From Chlorops oryzae (Eukaryota; Arthropoda; Insecta; Diptera; Chloropidae), in assembly GCA_020466095.1 (NCBI GenBank), contig CM035806.1:34266060-34330059 (forward strand): a stretch of 64,000 nt of DNA, in the 5' to 3' direction. The translations under genes were made by a program, and so were the position numbers. Shown here piece after piece: positions 24,213-36,652 of the stretch. Each line of letters begins with the position of its first letter. Within the stretch, counting starts at the first letter, position 1. Below the pieces are notes generated by a model. It saw only the letters and a list, made by a program, of their open reading frames with translations, made no database searches and was not told the DNA's origin.

Positions 24213-27200
24213 ATGGAGAAGTTAATTGGGATCTATACTAAGACTACTGACTTTTTTGAGGAACTAAAGTGCCTGCAAGATGTAATTGAAATCGATAAGT
24301 TAAAATCCAATATATTTACATTTCTTTTGATTTGAAGGAATTCGAAAAAAAGACTCATTCTATAATGCATGGTGAATCGGAAAAAGCGGAGCCTCTGAAG
24401 GACGTAACTAACGTAACTCCGCAGCCGGAAAAGAAAAAGCCGAAGCGTTTAACAGCACTTGATGAGAGTGATGGTAAGTAAAGATACATATTACTATTAC
24501 GCTTGAAAGGTTTTGTAAAATTTGACTAAAAACTTGTTACAGAAACGAGAGTTTCACGCTCGAAGCATTCTATTCGGTCAATTACCGAAGGTGCTGCCGA
24601 AGAGAGGGAAAACCATGAAAGTGAGGAAGAAGAAATAGCATCTTCGAAAACAAAGCAAAGTTCACATAAAAGTAAAAAGTCAGATGCGAAAACTTTTGAT
24701 GTTACTAAATCAGCTACTGAACTTATGCCACCACCTACAGGCTACGGCTACAGCTGCAGTTACGTCGTCTAATAGTGATCGTTCATTCTGTAGACCACAA
24801 CGTACTGCCAAATTGAACTGTGAAAAGAATTTGAAGGAGCCATCTTTAAGTAAAAAGCTACGTCGTCCTAATGACGAAAATGACAATGTTAGAGTTAAAC
24901 TGGAAAGTGAGAATCGGGCCTCTCAAAGGCATGAAGGCATAGAATCTGAAAAACATTTAGATTCGACGTCGAGCATCGCGTCGCAGGACTCAGTTGTAGT
25001 ATTGCCTCCAAAAGAGATTTCTACCGTGATGATAGAATCAGAAGTTGAAGCCAATCCAACCAGTGCAGATCCACATAGCAGTAAGCTCATTAACCGTAAG
25101 TGATTTGATGCCAATAATTGAAAAAAAAAATATTCATCTTTTGCAGCCGAACATGGAATTGAACCAGGTGTAAATCCACCGATGAAGGATTTCCGCATAC
25201 GCATAAAACGTGAAAAACAGAGTATCACCATTGAACAACAAGAGCGAAATTCATCGAAAACTGAGATGAACACTCGACCACAACAAAAGGTAGATGATAT
25301 ATTTAATGGATGTCTGAATTCAACATTAAACTTGAGTTGATTTCATCTTTGAGAACTGATTTTTTTTAAATGCTCTTTGTTTTTATATATTTTTTAAAAG
25401 GATGGGGAAGTTTCTACCGTAGATCCTTCACTAACATCAACTGTACTCTCAACGACAACAGCAAATGCAACTAAAAGTAAGAAAGCCCGTACAAAAAAAG
25501 TTTTTCCGAAGCCCATTAAGGTTGAACGTATTAGTGATGTTGAGAATAACACATCGAATACATCAATTGCCTCTCGAACACGACAGAAAGAAAGATCGTT
25601 TGAGCAAGAGAGAAAGGAGAAAGATAAGGAGAAAGAGAAAGATAAGGATAAGGGAAAGGAAAAAGAGAAAGAGAAAGGAAAAGGGAAAAAGAAGGAGAAG
25701 GAGAAAGAGAAAGAGTCACTTAATGAGGACCATGCCGGTGGTGCTTCAATATACGAGGAGGCATTGGAGAATATGCAAACTTCTAAAAATGGGGAAAACC
25801 CAAAACAGACAACAGAGCCTGTCAGCGCAAAGATGAATGTATCGAAACCGGAAAACTCTTCAAACTTTACAATGGTTATCGGTCCTGCTCCAAATGATGC
25901 CACTTATTGTACAGAAAATGCTGCAACCTTTGTTATTGATAACCAAAATAACGCTCAAACCAATCAAGTAGAAGGAAGCGATTTAACATTTAATGTTGCT
26001 TATGAAAAACCACGGGACTCACAACATTCTTCAATCCAGTCAATGGAAACAGCACGCGATACACAGCATCCGGATAGTTTAATGACCGAAGATGAGTCTT
26101 TGGAATGCCCAGAGACACCAGTACCCAGTAATAAAAACGCGCACCCACCAAAAGCGCCTTTAGCTCCCAAACTGGACCTGAAGCCGATTTCAAAGTTAAG
26201 CTCTTCAGCAAATAAATATCTAATGTCGAACAAAATTTGCAAAATGCCAACACGTACAATCGAGATCTTCAAGTAAGTCATTCGAATTTTAGCTATGGAA
26301 ATTAAGAAGGTTTGCATACAATATTTGGATAGTGGGAATGGGATTATAAACTTCATAACATTTCCAAATATTTCAATAAGCTATTCATACGATACGATGA
26401 TTAAAAAACTAACTGATATAGAGAGAGGTGATTTTAAACTAAATCATAACTTTTTACACTACTTCAAAGTAATTCGATATCTGATATTATTTTTTTTTTT
26501 TTCATGTGAATTGGAAGTTTTATAATAGCTTTTTTGTAGAACAGTATATAATAATATACAATGTAGCATTTATTTATTTATTTTTTCTTTCTTTCGTTCT
26601 GCAGTCCTTTGGTGCAAAGCCCAGTGAAAAAGAAAGTCGAAGCCTATGAGAATGTAGCTGCTGCGCAAGCTGCATCCACTGACACAATGAGATCTACACG
26701 CTCAAAACAGATAGCTCCGGTGAGTTTTATAATTTGGCGATTTAGCTTCTTGCTGGTTTAAGACTCGGCATTAATAATACAGATATAATTGCGAAGTAGC
26801 CATTGTTTGAAGTTTTTTGTGGTGTCTCCTCCATAGATTTATTTCGAAAATTAATTTATATGAGTTGATATATATTTTTTATACCCGAAACACTCTGTGT
26901 CGATGGTATATTGAGTTTGTTCGTACGTGTGTAACACCGAGAAGCAGTTGAGATAGACCATACAAAATGCGTAAAAAACCGTTAAGTGTCACCAGGAGAT
27001 TCGATTTAGACTCTTTCTCCCTCTGCCTGTCTGTCTGCATTCATATGCGACCATCGATATATCGATAGAGTTGTCGGAAGTTACATTCTAAAATTTCAAC
27101 TTATTTAGTTGGCAAATTGCTAGTGGTTTGCATTAAAACTTTTTTAAAAGAAATCAATGCGATTAAATGTTATTCTTAATATCATCTGGTACTGGAGTAT

Positions 27201-30200
27201 TAACATCAATCAAACCGAAATCAACTGATTATAAGCATGTTTGAGCAGTTTAAAATATACCTTTTTTTTAAAAAAATTAATGATTTTCCTATGATAAAAA
27301 TCTCAATATTATATAAAATATTGTACAAACGTATCCTTCCTTAATTTATTGCGCGCGGGAATATGCAAGCAGGCGGATATTAAAACCTTTCTTACTCAAT
27401 TAACGGTAATCTAACCATACTTTTTAACCGTAGCACACGCAGTTCAGCATGACGCCTATAATTCTCATTTGGTTTATAAACTAGGACACATAAGACTCGA
27501 AAAATTTGTTTAAATTTTTCATGACTTGAAATAGCGAGAAGACGTATAAGTTTGTCTGATTTATGGGATTCTCTCGTTAGAGCTGGTGCAGTGATGCCAG
27601 ATTGTGGGTCTTCCCCCATAACGCGCGTTTTTCACTTAAACAACGTAGCATGCGGAAAAGGGATATTTTTACACCGAAATTTATGCATCGCCCTAATCTA
27701 TATGAACATTTTTAGGAATCTGTCCATTTAAAAAAAAACCTGTAGCTATAGCCATTTAAAACTCAAAAATCATACATTTTTTTAAATTTTTGGTACAAAT
27801 ATTAATTGCTTAATATTTGTTTTTCTATTATTCGGGCTTAGGGTCAATACATTCCATTTCTGAAATGTTAAATTTTGGCAATCGAAAAAAATCTTTTTTC
27901 TGATTGCCGAAAGTGGATCGTGGAGAGCTAATGCGATCGATTTCGAACCCTGCTTTTTTTGTTAGTATTTTCAATATTTCGAAGCATACTTCAGGGATTT
28001 TTTATACTTAAGCTAAGTCTCCACTTCAATCAAAATTTTCGTTTCCATAAGCAACACACGTATAAAAAACGAAGCGAAATGCAATCGGAAATTTCATTCG
28101 ATAACTTTTCGTTTGCCTGATTCCACTCAAAACGAAATGCAAACAAGTAAGAAAGCTAAAGTTGGTCAAGCCCGACTTTGAAATACCCAGCGTCCCGACA
28201 TTATTGGCGCACTATGTTTTGCCTCTCCATTTGTGGGCGTGGCAGTCGGCGGGCCACATAAATTTTTTTCCAACACCTTTCATTCGCCTTGGCCAACCTA
28301 TGTTGTGGATTTGAAGTTTCTACGCCTTTTAACTTCACAAGTTACGATAAACCCTTCTTTGTGGGCGTGGCTCGAGGAGGACGGCGTCCATTTTTTCCAG
28401 GATATGTCCCTTTTCGTAGTTTACCAGTACACCAAATATCAATGAAATGTGTTGAGTGGTTCGCAAGTTACAAGCATTTTACTGAAAACACATTAAATTC
28501 ATTTGCGGGCGTGGCAGTGGGCGGATGTCTCCCATTTTTACTTAGGATCATACTCGGACCGCCGTATATACCTGTGTTGCCAAATTTCGACTAATTGGTA
28601 CTCAGCCGTATTCGGAGGACGATCCGACCACGGGTTACTAGTTCCAAACTGATCCAAAAAGGACTTAGTTGTAAATTTCAGTTTTTTGAACAAAGTTTAA
28701 GTGATAAAAATTTCTTTAGAATTCACTTATTCTATATGCGAATTTTCATCAAAATCGGACGTCGGCAGCGGTTTGAATGCATGATCGACGATTTTTGCCT
28801 GAAGCATTTTGAATTTGAGTAGAGTCTGAAAACTCCTTATAACTTCTACAATTTTCTACCAATTTCAGCATACCATAACATTTTGAAAACATAAAATACG
28901 CAGTTATTGTCAAAGCAAAAAAATGATTTTCAGAATTTTTACCGAATAACGAATCCAAAATGAATTCAAAAAATTTCGAAAAAAATTCATAAAAATCCAC
29001 ATTTTTCAAATTTGAATGGCTATAGATCTTGAAGAAAAACTTTGATTGAAACACATGATACATCGTTGTAAAGGTGCATTCTTCCTCTTTTAAGCAAGAT
29101 ACATAAAATGCAAAACACATACAGACTTCCAGAGATTTTGAGAAAAATCTAGAAATTGGCGCGAAAATTTCAAATATCGTCCTCCTGACCACAAAATCAA
29201 ACTAAAAAAAAAACATTGGGTTTTCAGATATAATCTGATTTAGTGAGCCAGAAAATAACTATTAGAAACCAGAAACAAGCCTAAAGTTTCATTTTGTCGA
29301 CTTGTGTAATCGAAAGTTGAATTTTCGAGTGACTGTCGTCCTAATCTAAATAAGGCTTTTTTTTTTTTTAGCAATTGTTCATTTCAAAAAAAGGAAAGCC
29401 CTCTCTGTTAGCACCATCACCACTTTGTCAAAGCTAGAGTAAATATCAATAAATCAAAACTATCGAAATTGCATTATATGAGTAAGGACAAGTTCGAGAA
29501 TGGACCCGATCGGACCATTTTTAGGGGTACCTCCAGTACTAGGGTCTGCTATAAAATCACAAAACTGCTCTTAAACCTCAATTTTCCAAGATATTTTGAT
29601 GAAATTTGATATTTTAACATGCTTTAAAGTATTTAATGTACATAATTTCAAAAAAAGAAAAATGGAAAAGTGGACATGGTAAAGGACGTTTTTCGAGAAT
29701 TGCGTCTAACACCCGAAATTCAAATGGCCTGTACATATGCTTCCTCTATTGTCGCAAACATTCTCCCCCAACATTTTATTGATCGGTCCATTGTTAAGAG
29801 CACCTTTAGTACTAGGTTCTGTTGCAAAAACCCCAAAATCAGAGTTTTTTCGAGACATTTCAATTAATTATGAATTTGAGCTTATATTACAGCTTCCGAT
29901 AAAATTTCCAAAAACTGCAAAACTGGGCGTGGCTTAAGGGTGGTTATCACAAAGAAATGGAATTAAATTCGTAATATGAGGCTCTTATTGTATTGAAAAT
30001 CTTTAGAATACTTTGTATAAATAATCGTGGTCTTGGGGCCTGTTTTAAAGAGTATTCAAACATACATAGTATATGTATAGCTAACTCTTTATCTGTGTTG
30101 GGTATTGTATTGTCAGGTTCACCTGACTATAACACCCTAACTTGTTTTTGTTGCTTCCTTATCCTAAGTGTTCGCAAAAATTTTCGGGATTTAGGATTTG

Positions 30201-31552
30201 AAAAGAACGACGCTGAGGTCCTATTTCGTTGTGTCCATTCGTTTTACGAAATTTGTTTTCATTCAAAATATTCACATTTATTTGGTTCGACGGAATATTT
30301 ATTCACCACTCAACTCTTATTAACCGCTCATTTGTTAAAATTAGAAAAAATATCCTTGTTCAAATTATAAATTCTTTTTTTCCGAACCATTTTCCATCCA
30401 AACCTTTTAGAAAAAAGGAAGCATAACAACACCACAATTGGGAAAAAAACTATCGTCAACATCATCGGTATCATCGTCGTCATCAACGGCGACACTGGGA
30501 CGTTTCCCGTCGATAGCACAATCTTCATACTTAACTCCTAATGCAATGACACACGTGAGAACTGTCGCAGCTAGTGCGTCGAAGGCAACGGGCTTGAGGA
30601 AATCGAATAGCTGTGGCAATTTAAAACAAGCAGGCTTTTCAGCGAAAGCAGCTCCGCGCGGAAACAGCGCCGAAGATTTCCGCAGAGGAATACATCAATT
30701 GGCAGAAGATCGAAAGAAGCAAAGAGAACAGAAGCACCTTCTCGCCGCACAACAACGAGAAGCCAAAGAACGTGAGCGTACCGAGCGTATGGCGAAAGTG
30801 GCAAAGGAACGCGAAGAGAAACGTCTGAAGAAGCAGAAAGAGGCCGAGCAAAAGAAACGCGAACTTGAAGAAATTCAAAAGAAATTGCGAGCACAGGAGG
30901 AAGCTGCCGCTACTGAGATAGCTAAACAAAAAGCAAAAGTTTTGGAACAAGAGAAGAACATGTTGCAGAAAATGAAAGCACACTCTGGGAGTGCCAAAGC
31001 GAAGATACGCATGCCACCCCCAGCATCAAATCATCAAATTAAATACACATTCGATATGTTGCATGAAGATGATTCAACTGATGACGAGGATAAAATTACC
31101 TACAAGCGTCCGCCACCACCAGAATGGAGTCGCAGTATGTTTTATTTTTGTTTGTTTTTTTTTTTTTTTTTTTATTTTTTTTTTGTTTTTTTTTTATTTT
31201 TTTTTTGTTTTTTTTTTTATTTTTTTATTTTTTTTGTTATTGTTTTTTTTAATTTTTTTATTATTTTTTTTGTCTATTTCCTCCCTGTTAAAATAATTTC
31301 ATGTCTCCAATGAACCCATCATTCATTTGCTTTCATTTTTCTTTTAACACTATATAAGGTCATGTACGTTGGGCCAATATACTTATGCAGCAAGTTATGC
31401 CGACAACAGTGATCGATAACTTCTTCTCTGTGGAGCCGATGACACCGGACTTAAAGATTATATTCCCAGGAATCAGTAACCGCCATTTGCAACGAAATTC
31501 CAGTGTCCTTTGGACAACTCCGCCGCGTTATTCCGAACTGCCGAAATATTAA
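24213..31552 (+). CDS. Incenp: INCENP, chromosomal passenger complex scaffold
   Basis: Nine exons with consistent phases: 24213-24281, 24338-24473, 24543-24671, 24754-25095, 25147-25289, 25401-26272, 26605-26719, 30411-31134 and 31359-31552 (TAA), giving 907 residues. The N-terminus (MEKLIGIYTKTTDFFEEL) fits the centromere-targeting helix that bundles with Borealin and Survivin. Disordered basic sequence follows, with a Lys/Glu tract (about 343-378) and NPLVQSPVKKKVEAYE (about 565). A charged single-alpha-helix region spans about 700-790. The C-terminal IN-box runs from RPPPPEWSRS over VIDNFF to NSSVLWTTPP and activates Aurora B; the N-S-S matches the phosphorylated T-S-S site. Intron 3 (24672-24753) is inferred because it restores frame; a one-base indel is the alternative. 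Intron 7 (3.7 kb) is filled with repeats. Confidence 0.93.
27047..29470 (+). mobile_element. hAT-like non-autonomous element, degraded copy in Incenp intron 7
   Basis: The left part (CGACCATCGATAT, then TTGGCAAATTGCTAGTG, GACGCCTATAATTCTCATTTGG, and AGGAATCTGTCCATTT near 27716) and the right part (CACCATCACCACTTTGTC, then AATCAAAACTATCGA near 29460) match other family copies in order. Both tips are lost, so no target duplication is visible. The CAT core is nearly absent. A mini-me-like element and other sequence have inserted between the two parts. It is in the sense direction of Incenp but inside an intron. Confidence 0.65.
28143..28640 (+). mobile_element. mini-me/Helentron-like element, truncated copy
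   Basis: This starts AACAAGTAAGAAAGCTAAAG, then a hairpin-forming AAGCCCGACTTTGAAATACC, and keeps the GTGGGCGTGGC repeats of the complete copy at 62060-62710. Similarity fades near 28640, before the GGTATA end. It is nested in the hAT-like remnant inside Incenp intron 7. The downstream interval 28640-29370 is AT-rich with no recognised structure. Confidence 0.65.
31135..31358 (+). other. Incenp intron 8 with extreme T tract
   Basis: After the GTATGT donor, about 130 bases are nearly all T with isolated A or G. Phenylalanine-rich open frames here are artefacts. The homopolymer may make this stretch unreliable in assembly. Confidence 0.75.
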
Positions 31553-31578
31553 AATTAGTATAAGTCATCGTAACTAAT

Positions 31579-31716
31579 CCGATGACACCATCGGACTCAA
31601 AGATATAGTTCCAAGGAATCAGTAATCGGCATTTGCAATGAAATTTCAGCTCGATTTGCCGCGTTATTGCGAACTGCTTCAATTTCAAAATTGATATAAA
31701 TCATACCAATTAATTG
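31579..31716 (+). pseudogene. Decayed tandem duplicate of the INCENP IN-box exon
   Basis: About 138 bases repeat 31436-31578. Shared blocks are CCGATGACACC, then GGACT.AAAGAT, AGGAATCAGTAA, GCATTTGCAA, GCCGCGTTATT and GAACTGC. In the phase of the real exon an in-frame TAG appears early, and part of the NSSVLWTTPP region is missing. It lies after the INCENP stop, in the presumed 3' untranslated region, so it is not expected to be translated. Confidence 0.8.
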
Positions 31717-31739
31717 TTCGTTTGATGTTTCCATTTCAG

Positions 31740-31852
31740 CATTTCAGGACGACGAGTCCCTGGCAGAAGACTACAAATGTAATTCTATTGATCGCAACTA
31801 TTGTTGCCCTCGTATAAGTCGTGGTCCTATTGAGGATCGAAATAATGTTTGA
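31740..31852 (+). other. Possible alternative terminal exon of Incenp
   Basis: A good acceptor (GATGTTTCCATTTCAG) is followed by an open 36-codon frame (FQDDESLAEDYKC...) ending in TGA at 31850-31852. Its phase fits the end of INCENP exon 8, so skipping exon 9 would swap the IN-box C-terminus for this tail. Such a protein would lack the Aurora B-activating motif. There is no transcript evidence. It could be chance or an older displaced exon. Confidence 0.25.
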
Positions 31853-32648
31853 ATTCATAATTCTATTTGTTCGTTTAACATAACATCAATGTGCACTAGT
31901 ATTGGTTCCAATAAGCTAGTTCAATTCATGTTTTATTCCAGTATGAAATATTATCGTTTTATCTTTTAATACATATATATATATATATAAAATAATGGCA
32001 TGTATGTTATAATTATTTGCCTTATAAGACTCCAACACCATCTGTTCTATACCCGGCTTATTTATTCAATCTTTAATGGAGAATTCTATGATGAATGCTA
32101 TTATTAATTCTGGGGATCTTTACTTTCTTTGGCATATTTCAAACTACATTATAAACTTCATAAGCTTCATACACAAAGAGCACAAATAAAAATATCTTAT
32201 TCCTTTGTGGTAAAGTAATCCATTTGGAGAAAAAAATTGCTGCGGTCATTTTCAAATTCGCAGGAATATTAAGAATCGGGCTGATAGTCTTTTCTGAAAC
32301 TTCGCCTGCAAGTATGCTATCTTTTGAGTCTCCACATTAATTTTCAATAAACATACCGCACAGTGCTTCGAAAAAAATAAAAATGTTTACTGTCACGAAA
32401 TGTCACTTTGGTATCATTGGAATTGCTCCAGTAAGAGAAAACCAATATATTAGAACCGCAAAAATTTTTGTGTGGATGTTACACCTCTTCAAAGTCTTTG
32501 CCAACTTTGAGTGGGCGTGGCAGCGTTACGAAGTTAAACTTTTCCAACTTTGGGGCACAACGGTAAGCTATGTTCTGAATTTGAGGACCGTGGGTTCAAA
32601 ATTGTGGATTTTGGAAAAACCCGTTTTTTGTTTGAGGGGGTCGGGGTG
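31853..32648. other. Downstream flank of Incenp
   Basis: Presumed polyadenylation region and spacer; AATAAA-like signals occur (for example near 32186). From about 32505, GAGTGGGCGTGGCAGCG resembles the GTGGGCGTGGC blocks of mini-me-like elements. No gene is seen. Confidence 0.4.
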
Positions 32649-32984
32649 GTTCGATTTCGAAAAGTTTTTTTGGAATCTCTTAGCAATTCACAAAGAAACG
32701 TCCATGCCAAATTTCAAAGCCCTAGGGGAACTCCTTCTAGGATTTCCCAAAAATGTATGGAAATCAAGCATTTCGGAGCTAAGACACAAAATTTTGTGTC
32801 TTGACTAAATTAGTTTGTGTATGAACTGTCACTAAAACAAAATTTGTGTCTTAGCTCCGAAATGACTGATTTTCATACATTTTTGGGAAATCATAGAAGG
32901 AGTTGCCCTAGGGCTTTGAAATTTGGCATGGACGTTCCTTTGTGAATTGCTAAGAGATTCCAAAAAAAATTTTCGAAATCGAAC
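32649..32984. repeat. Large inverted repeat with arms of about 147 bp
   Basis: The left arm (32649-32794) begins TTCGATTTCGAAAA and passes through GGAATCTCTTAGCAATTCAC, AAATTTCAAAGCCCTAGGG, TTTCCCAAAAATGTATG and CGGAGCTAAGACACAAA. The right arm (32836-32984) is its close inverse. The spacer is about 41 bases. No target duplication is evident. It may be a fold-back derivative of a GTGGGCGTGGC-type repeat. RNA from here would form a long hairpin. Confidence 0.8.
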
Positions 32985-34030
32985 GGGAAGGACTTTGAAT
33001 CATAAACTAATTCGTCTTCGTAGAAACATTCAGTGGCTCTTAAAATTTTTTTTTTATTTTCCATCGAATCATTAAAAATTTTGTGCACCAAAGAGATGAT
33101 TTTACGAACCAAAATGAGAATGGAAGAAAATCTTCTTACCAGCCAAAAGCTGAAATGTAATAAAAAAAAAAAAACGAAAAACTTAAGACACGAACGTGCC
33201 ATTAGAGTAACGCCTAATGGCTCCAATAGCAAAATCAAAGTACGATCAATTTCCATCTAAATTCCGATTCTCCCCATTTTTTTTTGTTAGTTTGTTTGTT
33301 ATTTTTATTTTCGGTTTTTTTTTAAAGAATTTTGTTTTTTAAACACTTGATCTTATGCAAATTATTTTTGAAGTTGAAACGCTGGAGCTAAATGAGAAGC
33401 ATGAAATGACCTCGCTGAGTGCAACTTGGATGTGCAAAATGCCTTTGCGCTCTCAGCGCGTGTTAAAATGTCCATTAGGTGTCTTAAGCAAACAACAAAG
33501 CATTTGCATAACTTCTTCCTATCGAGGCATTCCAATCCAAGTAAAAATCACATGAGGAGGAAGAAAAAAACAAAAAAGTTATTCTACACTGAGCGAACTT
33601 TACCATGATTTTTTTAAAAGGGCGGAATGTTATTCGCAGTCCTTTTGATTTTCGAGCAGAACGAAAATTTCAAAAGAAAAATGGTTGAGTCAACAACATT
33701 TTTGGTTGATTTAAAAGGAAATATGTTTATTTACATTTCTTATCGTTCGGTATAATTCTCATTTGTTTTATAAAATAGGGCATATAAGATATTTATACTT
33801 ATATCTTAGAACGTTTTAAGCATTGCGAAAGCATTCACGACAACGGAGTGACAAAATCGGATGAAGTCCATCCGATGGCTATTTTTGGGGCTATGTTCAG
33901 CAGAGGGCTCTGTAGCCATTTGCTTTGAACGTTAATTAAATTTGTTTTGACAGTTCTTTTATGGACTTATTTAAGAAAATTTTTTTTTATTTTAAAAATT
34001 ATCTTGTCTTTTCAATTATGTACGTGGTTA
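32985..34030. other. Non-coding interval
   Basis: No gene is visible. TATAATTCTCATTTG and TTTATAAAATAGGGCATATAAG near 33750-33790 are a degraded internal fragment of the hAT-like family. Confidence 0.4.
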
Positions 34031-34204
34031 AGGCTGTAGTACATGAGATGTAAAAAGCCGCATTCATATGTAGCTCTGACGTAATTTTGACGTCAGAAAG
34101 TTTTTAAATACACTATATGTAGCCATTTTAAAAACCTTCTGACGTCAAAATGATGTCAGAGCTACATATGAATGTGGCTTTTAACATCTCATGTACTACA
34201 GCCT
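34031..34204. mobile_element. Palindromic MITE, 174 bp, TTA duplication
   Basis: The ends AGGCTGTAGTACATGAGATG and its inverse are flanked by TTA on both sides (34028-34030 and 34205-34207). Arms of about 70 bases include TTCATATGTAGCTCTGAC and TTTTGACGTCAGAA, leaving a loop of about 35 bases. A TTA duplication suggests PIF/Harbinger, although the first bases are not the usual GGG. Confidence 0.75.
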
Positions 34205-36652
34205 TTAGTTCAACAATTTAAATTTAAATCCATTTTTGAAAATTATCATGTCAATTCAACCTGAAACATAGTTGACTCAAGCCCAAAATCCAATATTGCG
34301 AGAGCCCGATGCGAGAGTGCGCGACGTCACGAAAATGTTTTGCGTGACGCATTTCAATCTCCAATGAGAGTTTTGCGTCACGCAGATGATAGCATAATTT
34401 CGCTTCTAGTAATGCAATATTTGAACCAAGTACCAATCTAACTAGTACCGAGTACTCATAAAATTTATACCCTATCACTTGAGTTTAAATTTTAATTCAA
34501 AATTTTCAAAAATTTTCAAAAAATTTTTAAAATGAACCAAAGCTTGCGAAATATTTTAAAAGCTCTTTTTCACGGAACAGTGAACATTTTTTGTTTTATT
34601 AGTTTTAACGAGTACCCAATAGCGAGTACTCAAAAAATAGCTACATCATTAAACTGTTAAATTGCCTCGCAACGAGAAATATTCAATTTTTCAAAATTTT
34701 CTCGCTACGAGGTCTCGCAGTGCGATACATGAAGCCGTTTTGTATGTTTTTCCTTTTGATTTAACCAGTTTTCTGGTTGATTTTTTTCTCTGTGTACATG
34801 CAAAGAAAAACCATCGGCCGCGTATGCAAATATTTACACGACCAAAATGGCAATAGCCATGCACTCGTGAACGTCTCGAGTGGATCGCGATGAAATAGAA
34901 TGGATGTGGCACCACGGAGCTGTGCTGTGACGCCTCTGCTATAATTGCGATGGAAAATTGTTGTTGTTCTTGCACATATTGTTGAAAGAAAAATATAAAT
35001 TAAAATGTAAATTGGAAAAATTTTACAGGGAAACAAAAGAAAGGAAGACAAAAAGAAAGAAAAAAGAAAAAGGCAATCAGTTGAAAACGAAAATTGCATG
35101 TAAATAATCCCCGACGAATGACTTGCGAGTTCAATGTTTTCCATTTCTATTATTGCGTTAAACTTTTCTCTGTGAATTTTCCAATGCCGGCTTCAGTTAG
35201 ATCGCCGCTCAGACCAAGCCTTACACCGAGAAGTTATTCGTCAAATTGCTTCGAGGTGTGCTTAAATTACACTTGCGGTTAGTCGTGTACTTATGGGTTT
35301 CTCTGGAAGTCTTGACGTTTCTCTCTTTTTTTTTTTTTTTTTTTTGCTTTTTCGACTCCTACTACAATGGGTCTGGTTGGGTCTGAAACGATTGGTGCAA
35401 GTGATTTGCATCACGTGCAGTATTTCTGCAATCTTTCCTTATTGAAAGTGACGAGAATAATAAGCTCGTATCGTAGGAAAAGAGCGCTTTGGCAATTTCG
35501 TTGGGCAATTTTATAGAGTCAGCTCGAATCGCATTACCAATTTTGTGCAGCTAGTTGTGCGGTCTTGCAGAGAGAAATGCAAAGAAAAAAAAAAGAACAA
35601 ATTTCCTCCTAACTTTATCGAACACTTGAATATACGTAGAAGTAGAAGGGCAATATTTTCAATTTTTCTGCAATTCAATCTCGATGCTCACGATTTCCTT
35701 TTTGAATAGCAGAAATTTTCTGCGAGAGACAAACCTTATATAATGCAAAAAAAAAAAAAATAAAAATAAAAATTGATTTAGCTGCCTCTTTACTGAAGAC
35801 CTTCGGTGTCAGAAAGTCGTTTAGAAAACATAGAAAGGTGACGATTTCGTTGAATTCAACCTTCCAAAAGGAAGTCCCTTTATTTTATTAAACTAATTTT
35901 CTTTCGATCTAAAATGGGCTCTTCCTACTCTTTTCTTTTGCATTAAAATTTCGTAACAAATTTAATACATAAAATTTTTTCTTTTGGCACAATCAAAGGC
36001 AAGAACTCTGGATACCATTATCAAAGAGCATCGAATACCAGGGGCGGACTGGGCCACCGGGAAAACTCCCGGTTAGCCCCCAGTGCGCTGTGCTTTTTAG
36101 CTGTTAGGTTCTTTTTTTGACGTGATAACGTCTATTAAATCGATGATAGGACACGCAAATTTCGAGATTGGTGTGTCGGCGAATTCAATGTGCTTTCAAC
36201 ATATTCGTCGTTCATTTTACGCCACAACAAAGTTGGTTTGTGGGAGAGGGACGCACGGGAAAGATAAAAACCCTCCCATACCACATCCCCGAACAGCCCT
36301 CACCAATAACCACAAAATAGGAATCGCGTAAAAAGGTGACTCTCTCACGAAAACGAATTCGATTCGAACTCGCCGCGAACATTCGTGGCGAAGAGTTTGC
36401 ACGTCAAAACGAATTCGATTCGAATTTGATTCGAACTCGTTGTGCTTATTGGGTAAGAATGAAAAAAACTTCTCAATGAGGCGAGAAGTCCGATTGTTTT
36501 GTTCTTGCCGTGATCTCTTCTACGAATTCCTAGCATTTGCGTTGTCTTCATATAGAACGTTGTCTGTCTGCACGAAAATGCCCAAAACTGCCAAATTTTT
36601 TGAAAACTGTAAGAAAATTGGGCAGTTTGGTGCAGTACGGGAACAGACTACA
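34205..36652. other. Non-coding interval
   Basis: No gene is supported. Short frames near 34700-35280 lack splice context. Poly-T (35321-35346) and poly-A runs occur. GAATTCGATTCGAA motifs recur at 36355-36435. Confidence 0.4.

Noticed and set aside
24684..25103. Separate small gene inside Incenp
   Set aside because: Its frame is INCENP exon 4; the apparent ATG lies within the inferred intron 3.
31135..31313. Phe-rich extension of the INCENP exon 8 frame
   Set aside because: It reads through the GTATGT donor into a poly-T intron. Splicing to 31359 gives the conserved IN-box.
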